From assembly GCA_900542065.1 (NCBI GenBank), contig UQLU01000002.1, positions 62,001-126,000 on the forward strand: 64,000 nt of DNA, written 5' to 3'. The translations under genes and the position numbers were made by a program. Position 1 is the first letter of the stretch; every line of letters starts with the position of its first letter. Shown piece by piece: positions 24,746-32,548 of the stretch. This DNA comes from an uncultured Eggerthella sp. (GTDB lineage: Bacteria; Actinomycetota; Coriobacteriia; Coriobacteriales; Eggerthellaceae). The notes beneath the pieces were generated by a model. That model made no database searches. It was not told where the DNA came from and saw nothing but the letters and a program-made list of their open reading frames with translations.

Positions 24746-25117
24746 ATGCAATTCATTCTTCGCACCATAGCTATTTTTGTCGCTGTCGCAGTTGCCGCCT
24801 GGTTAGTTCCTGGCATAGAAGTTATCGGCACTGATGCAGCATGGGCCTCTATCCTTATTGTTGCTTTAGTGATAGCGCTTCTCAATATGACCATTAAGCC
24901 TATTTTGCAGGTGCTCGGTCTTCCGATAACCATTATCTCGCTCGGCGTTTTTTACCTCGTAATTAATACCCTTTTGCTTTATCTTGCAGCAGGAATTAGC
25001 AACGCGCTTTTTGGTGCAGGATTAGAAATTGCCACTTTCGGATCGGGCTTTGTTGCCGCCATTGTAATTTCTATTGTCTCCACCATCATGAATGCTATCT
25101 TGGGCGCAAACGACTAG
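24746..25117 (+). CDS. YvlD / phage-holin-superfamily-IV-like membrane protein
   Basis: 123 aa, four predicted helices with few charges. The WLVPGIEV, LLNMTIKPILQVLGLPITIISLG and FYLVINTLLLYLAAG segments are the signature of the small family annotated as mycobacterial 4-TMS phage holin or YvlD. No phage genes are nearby, and most family members are chromosomal proteins with unknown envelope roles. Good GAAGGAG site. Its stop overlaps the stop of the converging VOC gene by a shared CTAG. Confidence 0.88.
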   Translation: MQFILRTIAIFVAVAVAAWLVPGIEVIGTDAAWASILIVALVIALLNMTIKPILQVLGLPITIISLGVFYLVINTLLLYLAAGISNALFGAGLEIATFGSGFVAAIVISIVSTIMNAILGAND

Positions 25118-25605
25118 GCTCGCGTTACTACTTCAATAACAAAACCCAACTCATCCAAAGAATCATAGTAGGTAAATTTAGCGTTTGGATTAATAAGCGA
25201 CTGTCCTTCCATCCAAATGCCAATACCACGTTCTTTCATAAGCTCGGTAATGCGATCATTGTCATCCACGTCAAAACGAATATGATGCAGTCCGAATTGG
25301 CCTTTATCTAAATAATCGCGCCAAACGCTTGGAGTTTCTCCTACTGGTTGCAGAAATTCCAGCTGAATATTGAAGAAGTTATAGAAAGCAGAAATTACGG
25401 GGGCATCCACTGTTTCGCCTTCGGTTCTGTACAGGCAACCACGATAAAGCGACTCGCCACCAGCTTCAGATTCAAGTCCAAAAATAGTGCGCATGGCTTG
25501 TTTGGTTTTCTCTATATCTTCAACCACAATGCCAATTTGTACGATGTCACCCAGCTCTTTTGCAAAAGCAAGCTTTTCTTCTACAGAGTTCATTTCGTTA
25601 CCCAT
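25114..25605 (-). CDS. VOC-superfamily (glyoxalase/epimerase-like) protein
   Basis: 163 aa vicinal-oxygen-chelate protein. The N-terminal IVQIGIVVEDIEKTKQAM and the second-half QFGLHHIRFDVDDND, with the metal-type His pair region and GFVIEVVTRA ending with the conserved Glu, resemble methylmalonyl-CoA epimerase-type enzymes. No mutase genes are nearby, so the substrate is unknown. The ATG at 25605 follows GAGGGGATAGGG. Converges with the YvlD-like gene, sharing 4 nt. Confidence 0.82.
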   Translation of the reverse strand: MGNEMNSVEEKLAFAKELGDIVQIGIVVEDIEKTKQAMRTIFGLESEAGGESLYRGCLYRTEGETVDAPVISAFYNFFNIQLEFLQPVGETPSVWRDYLDKGQFGLHHIRFDVDDNDRITELMKERGIGIWMEGQSLINPNAKFTYYDSLDELGFVIEVVTRA

Positions 25606-25685
25606 TGCCCTATCCCCTCTCATTGTTTCTTTGTTTGCCTACTATTTTATGTAGTCAACAAATACTGTAAATTCCAAACAGCTAA

Positions 25686-25720
25686 AAGAAAAAAGAAAGA
25701 CGCGGAAAGATTATTCCGCG
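25686..25720 (-). terminator. Intrinsic terminator after ferritin
   Basis: 7-bp stem CGCGGAA/TTCCGCG with a 6-nt loop, followed on the minus strand by TCTTTCTTTTTT. It lies 31 nt past the ferritin stop. Confidence 0.85.
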
Positions 25721-25751
25721 CCTACTCAAGTAATATGCAACTAAGCGAAGT

Positions 25752-26261
25752 TTATTCAGCGCTATCGGCAGGGGTAGCAACACGACCAGCATATTCCTGA
25801 TCTAAATCATAGAGAGCCTTGGCGTCAGAGCCAAACAGCTTCATCTTGGTAACCATATCTTCTGCGGTGGTTTCCTCTTCGCCCTGTTCTTCGATAAACC
25901 AATCCAAGAACTTCATCGTACGAAAATCTTTTACCTCATAAGCGGCAGCGTAAATATTGTTGATCAGAGACGTAACGTATTTCTCGTGTTCCAAGCCTGC
26001 CTCAAGTGGCTCAATGTAGGAAGAAAACGTTTTATCAGGAGCCGCAATGGCACCTAAAACAACCTTGCAACCATTGTCGTGCAGGTAGTCACGAATCTTT
26101 AGAGCATGATCGCGCTCTTCGGCTGCCTGAATCATGTACCAATTCGCAAAACCAGAAAGGCCTTCTTCTTCGTAATAATCAGCGAAGGAAACGTACAAAT
26201 ACGCAGAATACAGTTCCTTATTAATTTGATCGTTAAGTAATTCGTACACTTTTGCGTCCAT
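25752..26261 (-). CDS. Ferritin (non-haem iron storage)
   Basis: 169 aa four-helix bundle protein that oxidises and stores iron. The ferroxidase ligands are visible: LNDQINKELYSAYLY (first Glu), AEERDHALKIRDYL (Glu and His) and DWFIEEQGEEE (Glu and Gln). Closest to the bacterial FtnA type rather than bacterioferritin, with no haem Met obvious. Monocistronic, with a strong terminator. The divergent upstream neighbour is a TetR regulator, which could control it, but there is no operator evidence. Confidence 0.93.
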   Translation of the reverse strand: MDAKVYELLNDQINKELYSAYLYVSFADYYEEEGLSGFANWYMIQAAEERDHALKIRDYLHDNGCKVVLGAIAAPDKTFSSYIEPLEAGLEHEKYVTSLINNIYAAAYEVKDFRTMKFLDWFIEEQGEEETTAEDMVTKMKLFGSDAKALYDLDQEYAGRVATPADSAE

Positions 26262-26471
26262 GTCATATCACTTTCTCTTAGACGACATCAGCAACAGCAA
26301 TGCAGCACTATTTCAATCAAGTAAAAGATAACCATGCATTACTTTTATACAATCAATAGTAACCGCATCAAACTAGAATGGGTTCCAGAATCCAATAATA
26401 TTGAACTCTTGTTACAATTCAGACAAGCATTCATGCTATACCTGGGGAAAAGGAAGGGATCGTTTACACAA

Positions 26472-27140
26472 ATGACTGCACGCAGCGTTGCTAAATCCAC
26501 CAACAAGCCAACCAAGAACGCTCACCGCAAGCACGGCGTAGACGACCATTCCATTACACGCGATAGCATCATTTCCACCGCTTTCGATCTGTTCCGCGAA
26601 AAGGGCTACGCAAAAGCTTCTATCAGCGAGTTAGCTCGCCGTATAGGGATGGACCCTTCTTCGCTGTATTATTACTTCCCTTCAAAAGAAGCACTGCTTG
26701 CAGAAATTTCTAATCCTAAAATTGAAGTTCCCACCATGGAAGAACTTTCTTCTTTCACTAACAGCAGAACGGTGCAGCTCTACACCTTGATCATGATGGA
26801 TGTAGTGCAAAAGTGCGAATTGCCCCTGGATTTTATTGATGTTGAAAGCGCTGCTCGCAAAAAGCCTAAGTCTTTCAAGAAGTTCTACGAGTACTACAAA
26901 ACCTTCTATCACACGCTGCTTAATGTTATTGAAGGCGGAATTGAAGAAGGTGAATTCCGACCGTGTGCTGCAGACGAACGCGCCGTAACCATTCTCTCTA
27001 TTAATGAAGGACTTCAGCATCATTTTCATGCAAAACAGCGCGGCGAATTATTGCTTACCGATTCTGGTTATACAGCACATAATCATTCTCCAGAAGACAT
27101 TGGGCACATGAGTGCACTTTCGGTTATTCCCGCGCACTAA
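26472..27140 (+). CDS. TetR-family transcriptional regulator
   Basis: 222 aa from ATG 26472. The helix-turn-helix is at about residues 35-80: SIISTAFDLFREKGYAKAS, ISELARRIGM and PSSLYYYFPSKEALL, which is the classical TetR recognition region. The C-terminal ligand domain is unassigned; its end is His-rich (HHFHAKQ, YTAHNHS). The reading frame is open 46 codons further upstream, but that part overlaps a promoter-like region and reads like non-coding DNA. A GGAAGGG run lies 13 nt before the ATG, rather far. Divergent from ferritin. Confidence 0.88.
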   Translation: MTARSVAKSTNKPTKNAHRKHGVDDHSITRDSIISTAFDLFREKGYAKASISELARRIGMDPSSLYYYFPSKEALLAEISNPKIEVPTMEELSSFTNSRTVQLYTLIMMDVVQKCELPLDFIDVESAARKKPKSFKKFYEYYKTFYHTLLNVIEGGIEEGEFRPCAADERAVTILSINEGLQHHFHAKQRGELLLTDSGYTAHNHSPEDIGHMSALSVIPAH

Positions 27141-27271
27141 TCCAACCAGAAATCGACTTTGATGAAAGTGCACACGAAGGTCGCAAAACATATGCTCGAA
27201 TTGTTGCTCAGGTTGGTTAGGAAGCGAATTCACTAAAGCGGCATGGCCATATCCCGCGACTTTACCGCGGC

Positions 27272-27979
27272 TTACCTCGACTTGCGTAATGCCAAAGCGT
27301 TATCGCAAATGACAAGTTCATCGAGTCGCGATACCGCGAATTCGCAAAGCTCTTCTGCTTGAGAGCGCACCTCATCGGATAGCTGGTCGTAAAGCGCAAT
27401 GGTAGGAAAAGCCGCTTTTTTAAGGGTTTCCAAGGCATAGAACGAATCATCAATGCCCCAAGTTGTAGCGCGATTAGTTCCCAGAGCTTGTTGTGCATGA
27501 TTAAAAATTAAAGGTTCACGCTTAGAAGAGCCTAAGTCCTCAACGGAAAAAACTTGAGAAAAGTATTCTGCAATTCCTGCGCTCTTAAGGCCTGCCTGCA
27601 AATACTTTTGCGCACTCGAGGAAGCTACGCACATTGAAACATCCGCACTTGCACATGCCTCTAAAAACGGCAGAACTCCAGGAATAACATGGGCTCGATG
27701 AGCGTAGTAGTCCATCATGTAGTCGTCGATAAAGCCGATAACCGCATCTACACTGCGTAGCAATCCATACTGCTCGTGAAAATAACGAGCAACCTCAGGA
27801 ATAGTAAATGTGGTAAACAGTGCACGTTCTTCGGGCGTTACTTGGACGCGCGCCTCCTGAGAAAGCACAGCCTCCAAACCGCGCCACGAATCAAGCGAAT
27901 CAAGTAAGGTGCCATCACAGTCAAAGATGGCACCTTCAATTACAAAATTCTTAGGAGTATGTTCACCTATGTTCTTCAC
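27272..27979 (-). CDS. HAD-superfamily phosphatase (beta-phosphoglucomutase-like)
   Basis: 235 aa. Motif I FDCDGTLLDS near residue 19 holds the nucleophile Asp and acid/base Asp; motif II is CVASSS; motif III Lys is in SSKREPLIF; motif IV is GIDDSFYAL. The helical cap between motifs I and II places it in subclass I (phosphoglycolate phosphatase/phosphoglucomutase-like). The start is GTG at 27979 with a weak GGGA site; no better start precedes motif I. Substrate unknown. Confidence 0.88.
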   Translation of the reverse strand: MKNIGEHTPKNFVIEGAIFDCDGTLLDSLDSWRGLEAVLSQEARVQVTPEERALFTTFTIPEVARYFHEQYGLLRSVDAVIGFIDDYMMDYYAHRAHVIPGVLPFLEACASADVSMCVASSSAQKYLQAGLKSAGIAEYFSQVFSVEDLGSSKREPLIFNHAQQALGTNRATTWGIDDSFYALETLKKAAFPTIALYDQLSDEVRSQAEELCEFAVSRLDELVICDNALALRKSR

Positions 27980-28062
27980 TACGTATTCCCGCGTCCCTGT
28001 AGTTTTCGGCGCTATTGTACTTACGCTGTTTTATTCGCTTATTCGCGCTGCTTTATTTGGCC

Positions 28063-29244
28063 CTATTCATAGCTTTTCTTCAGTGCCTCAAAAGCAGGCA
28101 TTGAGTTGACAATTACTTCTTCGGGAATGCAGTAGCTTACACGAACCCAACCGCCAACACCAAAGCTATCAGAAGGAACAAGCAGCAGTTCATATTCTTT
28201 AGCGCGATCAGAAAATGCCTGCGCATCATCTTCAAGTGCCTTCATCCACAAATAGAACGCACCATCAGGCGCAATGTAGTGATAGCCAAGCTTGGCCAAA
28301 CCTTCGGTGAGCAGAGCACGATTTTTCGCATATGCTTCAGTGTTCACGGGCTCGTCCACGCATTTTTCAATAACACGCTGGAAAAATACTGGTGCGCAAA
28401 TATAGCCCAGTGCACGACCTGCACCAGAAATTGCTTTCTGAATGTGCCCTGCGTTCTGCACCTCATCAGGAACCAACACATATCCAATGCGGTCACCGGG
28501 CAAAGAAAGCGACTTAGACCAGGAATAGCAGATGAGCGTATTGTCATAGATATCAGGAACCCAAGGAACTTCGATATTGTCATAAACAAGCTCACGATAG
28601 GGCTCATCGGAAATCAGGAACAGCTCAGAACCAAATTCCTCGCGCTTTTTATGAAGCAATGCCGCCAGATTCTCAAGCGTTTCGCGCGTATAAACTGCAC
28701 CAACAGGATTGTTAGGAGAATTGATAATTACCGCCTTGGTGCGCTCGTTGATAGCAGCATCCATAGCATCAATGTCGATTTGGAAATTATCGCTGCGTGC
28801 AGGAACTTCCACGCAAACACCCTGTGCCTGCTCAATCCAAACGCGATATTCAGGGAAGTAAGGTGAAATTACGATAACTTCATCACCTGGAAGAACAGTT
28901 GCATGAATGCAGCAAGAAAGACACGCAGCAGCACCCATGGTCATATAGAAGTTATGGGGTGCATAATTGGTGCCGTATCGACGATTCAAGTTGTCGGCAA
29001 TAGCCTGGCGCGTTGAGTCCAAACCAACAGATGCAGAATAGGCATGTAATTCTGCAGGAGGCCAATCTGCCAATTCGTGCATAGTTTGAGCAACTTTTGC
29101 AGGAGCAGGAACGCTTGGGTTGCCAATGCTGAAATCGAATACTTTATCGTCGCCAATTTCTGCTTTACGAGCCATGCCGTAGGCGAATAGCTCACGAATA
29201 GCAGAAGGCTCAGCACCAAGACCATACATTTTTTCATTAATCAT
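28063..29244 (-). CDS. Class I/II PLP-dependent aminotransferase
   Basis: 393 aa fold-type I aminotransferase. Substrate-side start VFDFSIGNPSVPAP, PLP-phosphate region MGAAACLSC, INSPNNPVGAVY, the aspartate in ISDEPYRELVY and the Schiff-base Lys in SWSKSLSLPGDRIGY are all present, and the C-terminal Arg lies in GGWVRVSYC. The ATG at 29244 follows GGGGAGGAA; an ATG 10 codons upstream is less likely. Many Coriobacteriia carry this enzyme annotated as aspartate or alanine aminotransferase; exact specificity is open. Confidence 0.9.
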   Translation of the reverse strand: MINEKMYGLGAEPSAIRELFAYGMARKAEIGDDKVFDFSIGNPSVPAPAKVAQTMHELADWPPAELHAYSASVGLDSTRQAIADNLNRRYGTNYAPHNFYMTMGAAACLSCCIHATVLPGDEVIVISPYFPEYRVWIEQAQGVCVEVPARSDNFQIDIDAMDAAINERTKAVIINSPNNPVGAVYTRETLENLAALLHKKREEFGSELFLISDEPYRELVYDNIEVPWVPDIYDNTLICYSWSKSLSLPGDRIGYVLVPDEVQNAGHIQKAISGAGRALGYICAPVFFQRVIEKCVDEPVNTEAYAKNRALLTEGLAKLGYHYIAPDGAFYLWMKALEDDAQAFSDRAKEYELLLVPSDSFGVGGWVRVSYCIPEEVIVNSMPAFEALKKSYE

Positions 29245-29484
29245 GAACGGTTCCTCCCCTATACCTAAAATCAAACAAACATGCTAACTGCGCATAAATA
29301 ACTCTATATCCGTAATTAGTTAACAGCTTAGTATTATGAAACGCCCTTGATATACGAGCAAGAATGAAGCGGCTAGACGACCTTCAATCTGGATATTTGG
29401 CGCATGTCGCATAGAACATTTTCCAACAGTAATTTGTTGGTTCGGTGTGCTTTTTCATATTTTTGGAATTTGTTAAGAAATACT

Positions 29485-29513
29485 TTGGCGTTTTAGCAGA
29501 AGTTAGGTATAAT
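29485..29513 (+). promoter_or_regulatory. Promoter of tRNA-Leu
   Basis: TTGGCG (29485-29490), a 17-nt spacer and a perfect TATAAT (29508-29513), 10 nt before the tRNA 5' end. Confidence 0.8.
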
Positions 29514-29523
29514 TCATTTCTGC

Positions 29524-29607
29524 GCCGGAGTGGCGGAACGGCAGACGCGGCGGTCTCAAAAACCGTTGTCGAAAGACGTGCGGGTTCAAATCCCGCCTCC
29601 GGCACCA
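29524..29607 (+). tRNA. tRNA-Leu (anticodon CAA)
   Basis: 84 nt including an encoded CCA. Acceptor arms GCCGGAG and CTCCGGC pair perfectly; D-arm TGGCGGAACGGCAGACGC, anticodon stem GCGGT/ACCGT with loop CTCAAAA giving CAA, a long variable arm (class II) and T-arm GCGGGTTCAAATCCCGC. It decodes UUG. It stands alone with its own promoter and terminator. Confidence 0.97.
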
Positions 29608-29620
29608 GTTAAAAGTGCAA

Positions 29621-29653
29621 GCGGCATGGTATTAACCATGCTGCTTTTGTTTT
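29621..29653 (+). terminator. Intrinsic terminator of tRNA-Leu
   Basis: 10-bp stem GCGGCATGGT/ACCATGCTGC (one G-T pair), 4-nt loop, then TTTTGTTTT. It starts 13 nt after the tRNA. Confidence 0.92.
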
Positions 29654-29813
29654 CTAAAGTGGCAATCTAAACTTCAGGCATCTAACGTGAGCTACGAATG
29701 CAAAGACACAGGATAAGCTACGCCTATGCCCAAAGATTTAAATTGTTGGTACTTTTTTAACAAATCCATTTTCCGAATTCATTCGATAATACTTTTGCAT
29801 TTTTTAGAAGGAC

Positions 29814-29990
29814 TTTTGGATGAAAATGTACGTTTGTAACCGCAAAACTGGTTGTTCAAGCGGTTTATTAAACATATACGTAAAATATGTCTAATATTTA
29901 AGGCGATCAAGAACCCGAAACAAGCTAAATTCTTTACAAATTGTATGTTTAAGCTTTGTTTCAGTAACAAACGTACATTTTCATCCAAAA
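29814..29990. repeat. 177-bp element bounded by 27-bp inverted repeats
   Basis: Arms 29814-29840 and 29964-29990 are complementary at 26 of 27 positions; the arm begins TTTTGGATGAAAATG. The AT-rich 123-nt interior shows weaker continuing symmetry (TTAAACATA and GTAAA motifs on both sides). No coding sequence is supported: the short frames crossing it on both strands arise because the arms read alike. The region 29654-30036 holds nothing else I can recognise. It could be a decayed MITE. Confidence 0.75.
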
Positions 29991-30036
29991 ACGCATACCA
30001 ATTTCAGCAAATCGTCTTTGACCCAGAACGTACAGC

Positions 30037-30642
30037 CTATGCTTGCACATCTAATACAAGCACGATAAATGTTGCCCACACTATCGCTGGAGCAAAGGGA
30101 AAAGTGCCTTGTTTCTTGATTGCCTTTACGTAAATTGCCATGAATGCACCAATGACTGCCGACAAGAACAACATGGCAAATGCCTGCTCAAACGATAAAA
30201 ACAAACAGCATACTGCATAGAGTTTTACATCCCCTAGCCCAAGCGATTCATCCTTTTTCCCATATTTATTGGTAAGACGATTTGTTATATAAGCCACCAA
30301 TTGAACAAATGCAGTCACAATAAGCGCCATAGCAACCGACATTACAAGTGCACGTATACCCCATTGCTCGAAACTTATATTTATCAGTCGGTCAATTACA
30401 ATCGAAACCGTTCCAAAAGAAATACCAGTCGTTGCGTTTAGTCCAAAGGAGTCCGCTCCAAGAGATATGACGCCAAACGAAGTGACACCAAAAACTTCGG
30501 TACCAATTACCGCTGCAGCAAAAAGAACCAGACGAAAAGCAACCAGCGCGATAAGATCGCGCCTAAACACTAAGCGCATGGTTACGTCATTGTACGTAAT
30601 ACGCGCAAACACCAGAGCTAGTATGACAAGAACAATAATCAT
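30037..30642 (-). CDS. Type IV prepilin peptidase-like protein (A24 family)
   Basis: 201 aa, about six predicted helices. Prepilin peptidases remove the leader of type IV pilins and related pseudopilins. The two catalytic Asp positions of the A24 family are visible: YNDVTMR near residue 18 and GLGDVKLYA in the second half. The cytoplasmic methylase domain is absent, as in minimal TadV/CpaA-like forms. A Gly/Ser/Phe-rich stretch (about 49-79: FGVTSFGVISLGADSFG) between the early helices is unusual. No pilin, Tad or Com genes occur in this window, so its substrates are elsewhere. Confidence 0.82.
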   Translation of the reverse strand: MIIVLVILALVFARITYNDVTMRLVFRRDLIALVAFRLVLFAAAVIGTEVFGVTSFGVISLGADSFGLNATTGISFGTVSIVIDRLINISFEQWGIRALVMSVAMALIVTAFVQLVAYITNRLTNKYGKKDESLGLGDVKLYAVCCLFLSFEQAFAMLFLSAVIGAFMAIYVKAIKKQGTFPFAPAIVWATFIVLVLDVQA

Positions 30643-30701
30643 GGCTGCGTTTTGAACTTCCTGTTTCTTTTCTAAATTGTCGTCAGATATAAAGTGAATA
30701 C

Positions 30702-30737
30702 AAAAAAGTTAGTTTCGATCGTAATCGAAACTAACTT
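30702..30737 (-). terminator. Strong intrinsic terminator after the 65-aa gene
   Basis: Perfect 14-bp stem AAGTTAGTTTCGAT/ATCGAAACTAACTT with a 4-nt loop, followed on the minus strand by a T-run. It serves the 30868-31065 gene upstream on that strand. Confidence 0.88.
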
Positions 30738-30738
30738 A

Positions 30739-30801
30739 AATTCCCAAGAATGTTCCGATTAGGATCGAAAGCATTTTTAAGTGGTTATTAAATTGGGAAT
30801 T
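30739..30801. repeat. Second inverted repeat beside the terminator
   Basis: AATTCCCAA (30739-30747) and TTGGGAATT (30793-30801) are perfect complements enclosing 45 nt that include a diverged copy of the terminator core (TTCCGAT...ATCGAAA). Possibly a second folding unit in the 3' end of the short transcript. Confidence 0.5.
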
Positions 30802-30867
30802 ATTCATATCCGAACAGGCTAAGGCACAAAAGCTCTTACTAATGAACTGTCCGACATCCAAGAATTC

Positions 30868-31065
30868 TCAATAGCGCGGTACTTCAAATTGCCGCAAATT
30901 TACGCCTAATTGTTCAGCAATCTGACAAAGCTCGTACCCGTCTGCGCTTTCAATTTCTGTAACACCAATAATTGCCGCAGGAAATCCAGAAAAGATGGCG
31001 GACCCACAGTAATCCATTAAATAGTCGCGCAATGCGTCAATATCTATTTGGATTGATTCAGGCAA
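30868..31065 (-). CDS. Small acidic protein, 65 aa
   Basis: No named family. Starts TTG at 31065 with a GGAAG run before it. The sequence is a compact globular-looking protein (IQIDIDALRDYLMDYCGSAI, then FPAAIIGVTEIE and CQIAEQLGVNLRQF), without membrane helices. I recall similar unnamed proteins in Eggerthellaceae that begin with a DIDALR-like helix, but cannot verify that. It is a monocistronic gene with a very strong terminator. Confidence 0.65.
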   Translation of the reverse strand: MPESIQIDIDALRDYLMDYCGSAIFSGFPAAIIGVTEIESADGYELCQIAEQLGVNLRQFEVPRY

Positions 31066-31386
31066 AACTAGCTTCCATTTCGTGATATCGATACACCAAA
31101 TTCAATAATTGAAGATACCTTATTGAAAAACAAATACTTCAACAACAACCTGAAGCAAAGTTTTTTCGAAAAATCGGGGTGCCCCTGCAGATTTTGCTGG
31201 AAAGTGAGAGGGTTGCTCGGGCAGCAGACCCACTACTTTCTTCTAAAATTGTGAACAATTATGGTTGGTTACATTTTTTCGCTGTTTCGTTACATTTCAT
31301 TTTGAAGCAATCGGAATAATCCCGCAGTCAGCTTTAGAAAATCACTCACTAACGCGCTTTTTCTGCAGGGAGGGGTCCATTTTCGT
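31066..31386. other. Intergenic region with imperfect inverted repeat
   Basis: No gene found. A GC-richer segment around 31178-31242 has the imperfect hairpin GGGT-TGCT / AGCA-GACCC inside outer arms GAAAG/CTTTC, unlike the AT-rich surroundings. GTTACATTT occurs twice near 31268-31300. An unrecognised small RNA or a decayed element are both possible. Confidence 0.3.
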
Positions 31387-31417
31387 AAAAAAAGAGCCTG
31401 ACCGAAATCAGGCTCTT
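31387..31417 (-). terminator. Intrinsic terminator after the aldolase gene
   Basis: Perfect 10-bp stem AAGAGCCTGA/TCAGGCTCTT with a 6-nt loop and a 7-nt T-run on the minus strand, 111 nt beyond the aldolase stop. Confidence 0.9.
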
Positions 31418-31528
31418 AAAAGTTTTAACTGCTTTGCTAATAGCTAAGCCCTTTAACTGCCCTGCAAGCAAAACGCTATTTACGATTTACTACTTTTGGG
31501 GGCTCGCTTTAAGTGCTCTCAAGCAACT

Positions 31529-32467
31529 TTACAGGGTGAATTCCTTTTCACCGCGGAATACAGCCTCTGCGTCTTCAACGCTCCAGTCACCCAAGGTGAT
31601 AGCGGAAATTGCGTTGCACAGACGGATTGCTTCGTCTTCGGAACGCATGTGGATGTTACGACCCGTTGCGTTACCGCAAGCACCACCAATGTGAATCTGG
31701 TTGTGAAGCTCAGTCAAGAACACGTTTGCGTCAGCCTTAGAACCACCAGCGCATACCAAACCAGTGCGACCAGCAGCCATAGAAGCAATCTTCAAACCTT
31801 CAGCGGAAGATTTACCGTCAGCCTCATGAGGTGGGTTAACCTTAACGAAGTCTGCACCAAGGCAAAGTGCAACACCAGCTGCGCCAGCAATCAGATCTGG
31901 ATCCTTCTCGTCTGGAACAGCTTTACCACGAGGATAAATCCAAAGAACAACAATCAAACCAGCTGCATGAGCCTCAGCGATAAGCTCGCCAGCTTCAGCC
32001 ATCATGGTTGATTCATATTCAGAGCCAAGATAGATGGTGTAGCCCAAACCAACAATGTTTACGCCAGCTTCGCGCATTGCCAAAACAGCTTCCAAATCAT
32101 AAAGCTGTGGGCTATAAGGATCGTCCTGAGAACCCTTTACCAAGTTGGTCTTAGAGTTCATCTTTACCAGGTAATTAATTTCTGGATAATCAGCAGCATA
32201 CTGAGCAATCAGACCACGCTGACCTGCCAAAACACCGATGGTGCCCTGAGAACCAATCTTAAACAAGTGCTCTGGCTCTGCATCAGAAATATCAATGCCC
32301 TCACCATAGAAGTCCTTGTTCAGGTGTTCGATCTTCTGGTCGCAAGCAAAGAGCATCAAACGTCCGGTACCACGGGTAGCCTTCATGTAATTATCAATGT
32401 ACGTTTCGCGCGCTTCAGGCATTACGTCCATTGGGACCTTTACCTGATCACGAGTAATGGTGGGCAT
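31529..32467 (-). CDS. Class I fructose-bisphosphate aldolase, DhnA/FbaB type
   Basis: 312 aa TIM-barrel Schiff-base aldolase of the archaeal-type DhnA family. FACDQKIEHLN near residue 40 is the conserved entry motif; WIYPRGKAV and the Lys in GADFVKVNPP form the active site, and VCAGGSKADANVFL then GGACGNATGRNIHMR bind phosphate. The ATG at 32467 is preceded by a perfect AAGGAGGA; an upstream ATG adds a Cys-rich stretch and is rejected. Probably the glycolytic/gluconeogenic aldolase, as no class II enzyme is in view, though DhnA relatives in other pathways exist. Confidence 0.88.
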   Translation of the reverse strand: MPTITRDQVKVPMDVMPEARETYIDNYMKATRGTGRLMLFACDQKIEHLNKDFYGEGIDISDAEPEHLFKIGSQGTIGVLAGQRGLIAQYAADYPEINYLVKMNSKTNLVKGSQDDPYSPQLYDLEAVLAMREAGVNIVGLGYTIYLGSEYESTMMAEAGELIAEAHAAGLIVVLWIYPRGKAVPDEKDPDLIAGAAGVALCLGADFVKVNPPHEADGKSSAEGLKIASMAAGRTGLVCAGGSKADANVFLTELHNQIHIGGACGNATGRNIHMRSEDEAIRLCNAISAITLGDWSVEDAEAVFRGEKEFTL

Positions 32468-32509
32468 AATCTTCCTCCTTATTGGCATACATATGCACGA
32501 ACACAAGTC

Positions 32510-32515
32510 ATTATA
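32510..32515 (-). promoter_or_regulatory. -10 box of the aldolase promoter
   Basis: A perfect TATAAT on the minus strand 43 nt before the aldolase ATG. The expected -35 position falls in a GC-rich hairpin (32519-32544, AAGGGG-CTC/GAG-CCCCTT) and has no good match. Confidence 0.5.
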
Positions 32516-32548
32516 ACGTAAGGGGCCTCATCTCGAGACCCCTTGATG

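Noticed and set aside
24746..25117. Prophage holin
   Set aside because: Family name includes holin, but no lysis or phage genes are nearby and the family is chromosomal in many bacteria.
29384..29605. 73-codon minus-strand frame over the tRNA-Leu gene
   Set aside because: It is the antisense of tRNA-Leu(CAA), a classic false protein; the tRNA has a promoter, fold and terminator.
29779..30133. Two frames on opposite strands with similar TFSSK segments
   Set aside because: They share residues only because the 27-bp inverted arms read alike from both strands; no ribosome-binding sites or protein-like composition.
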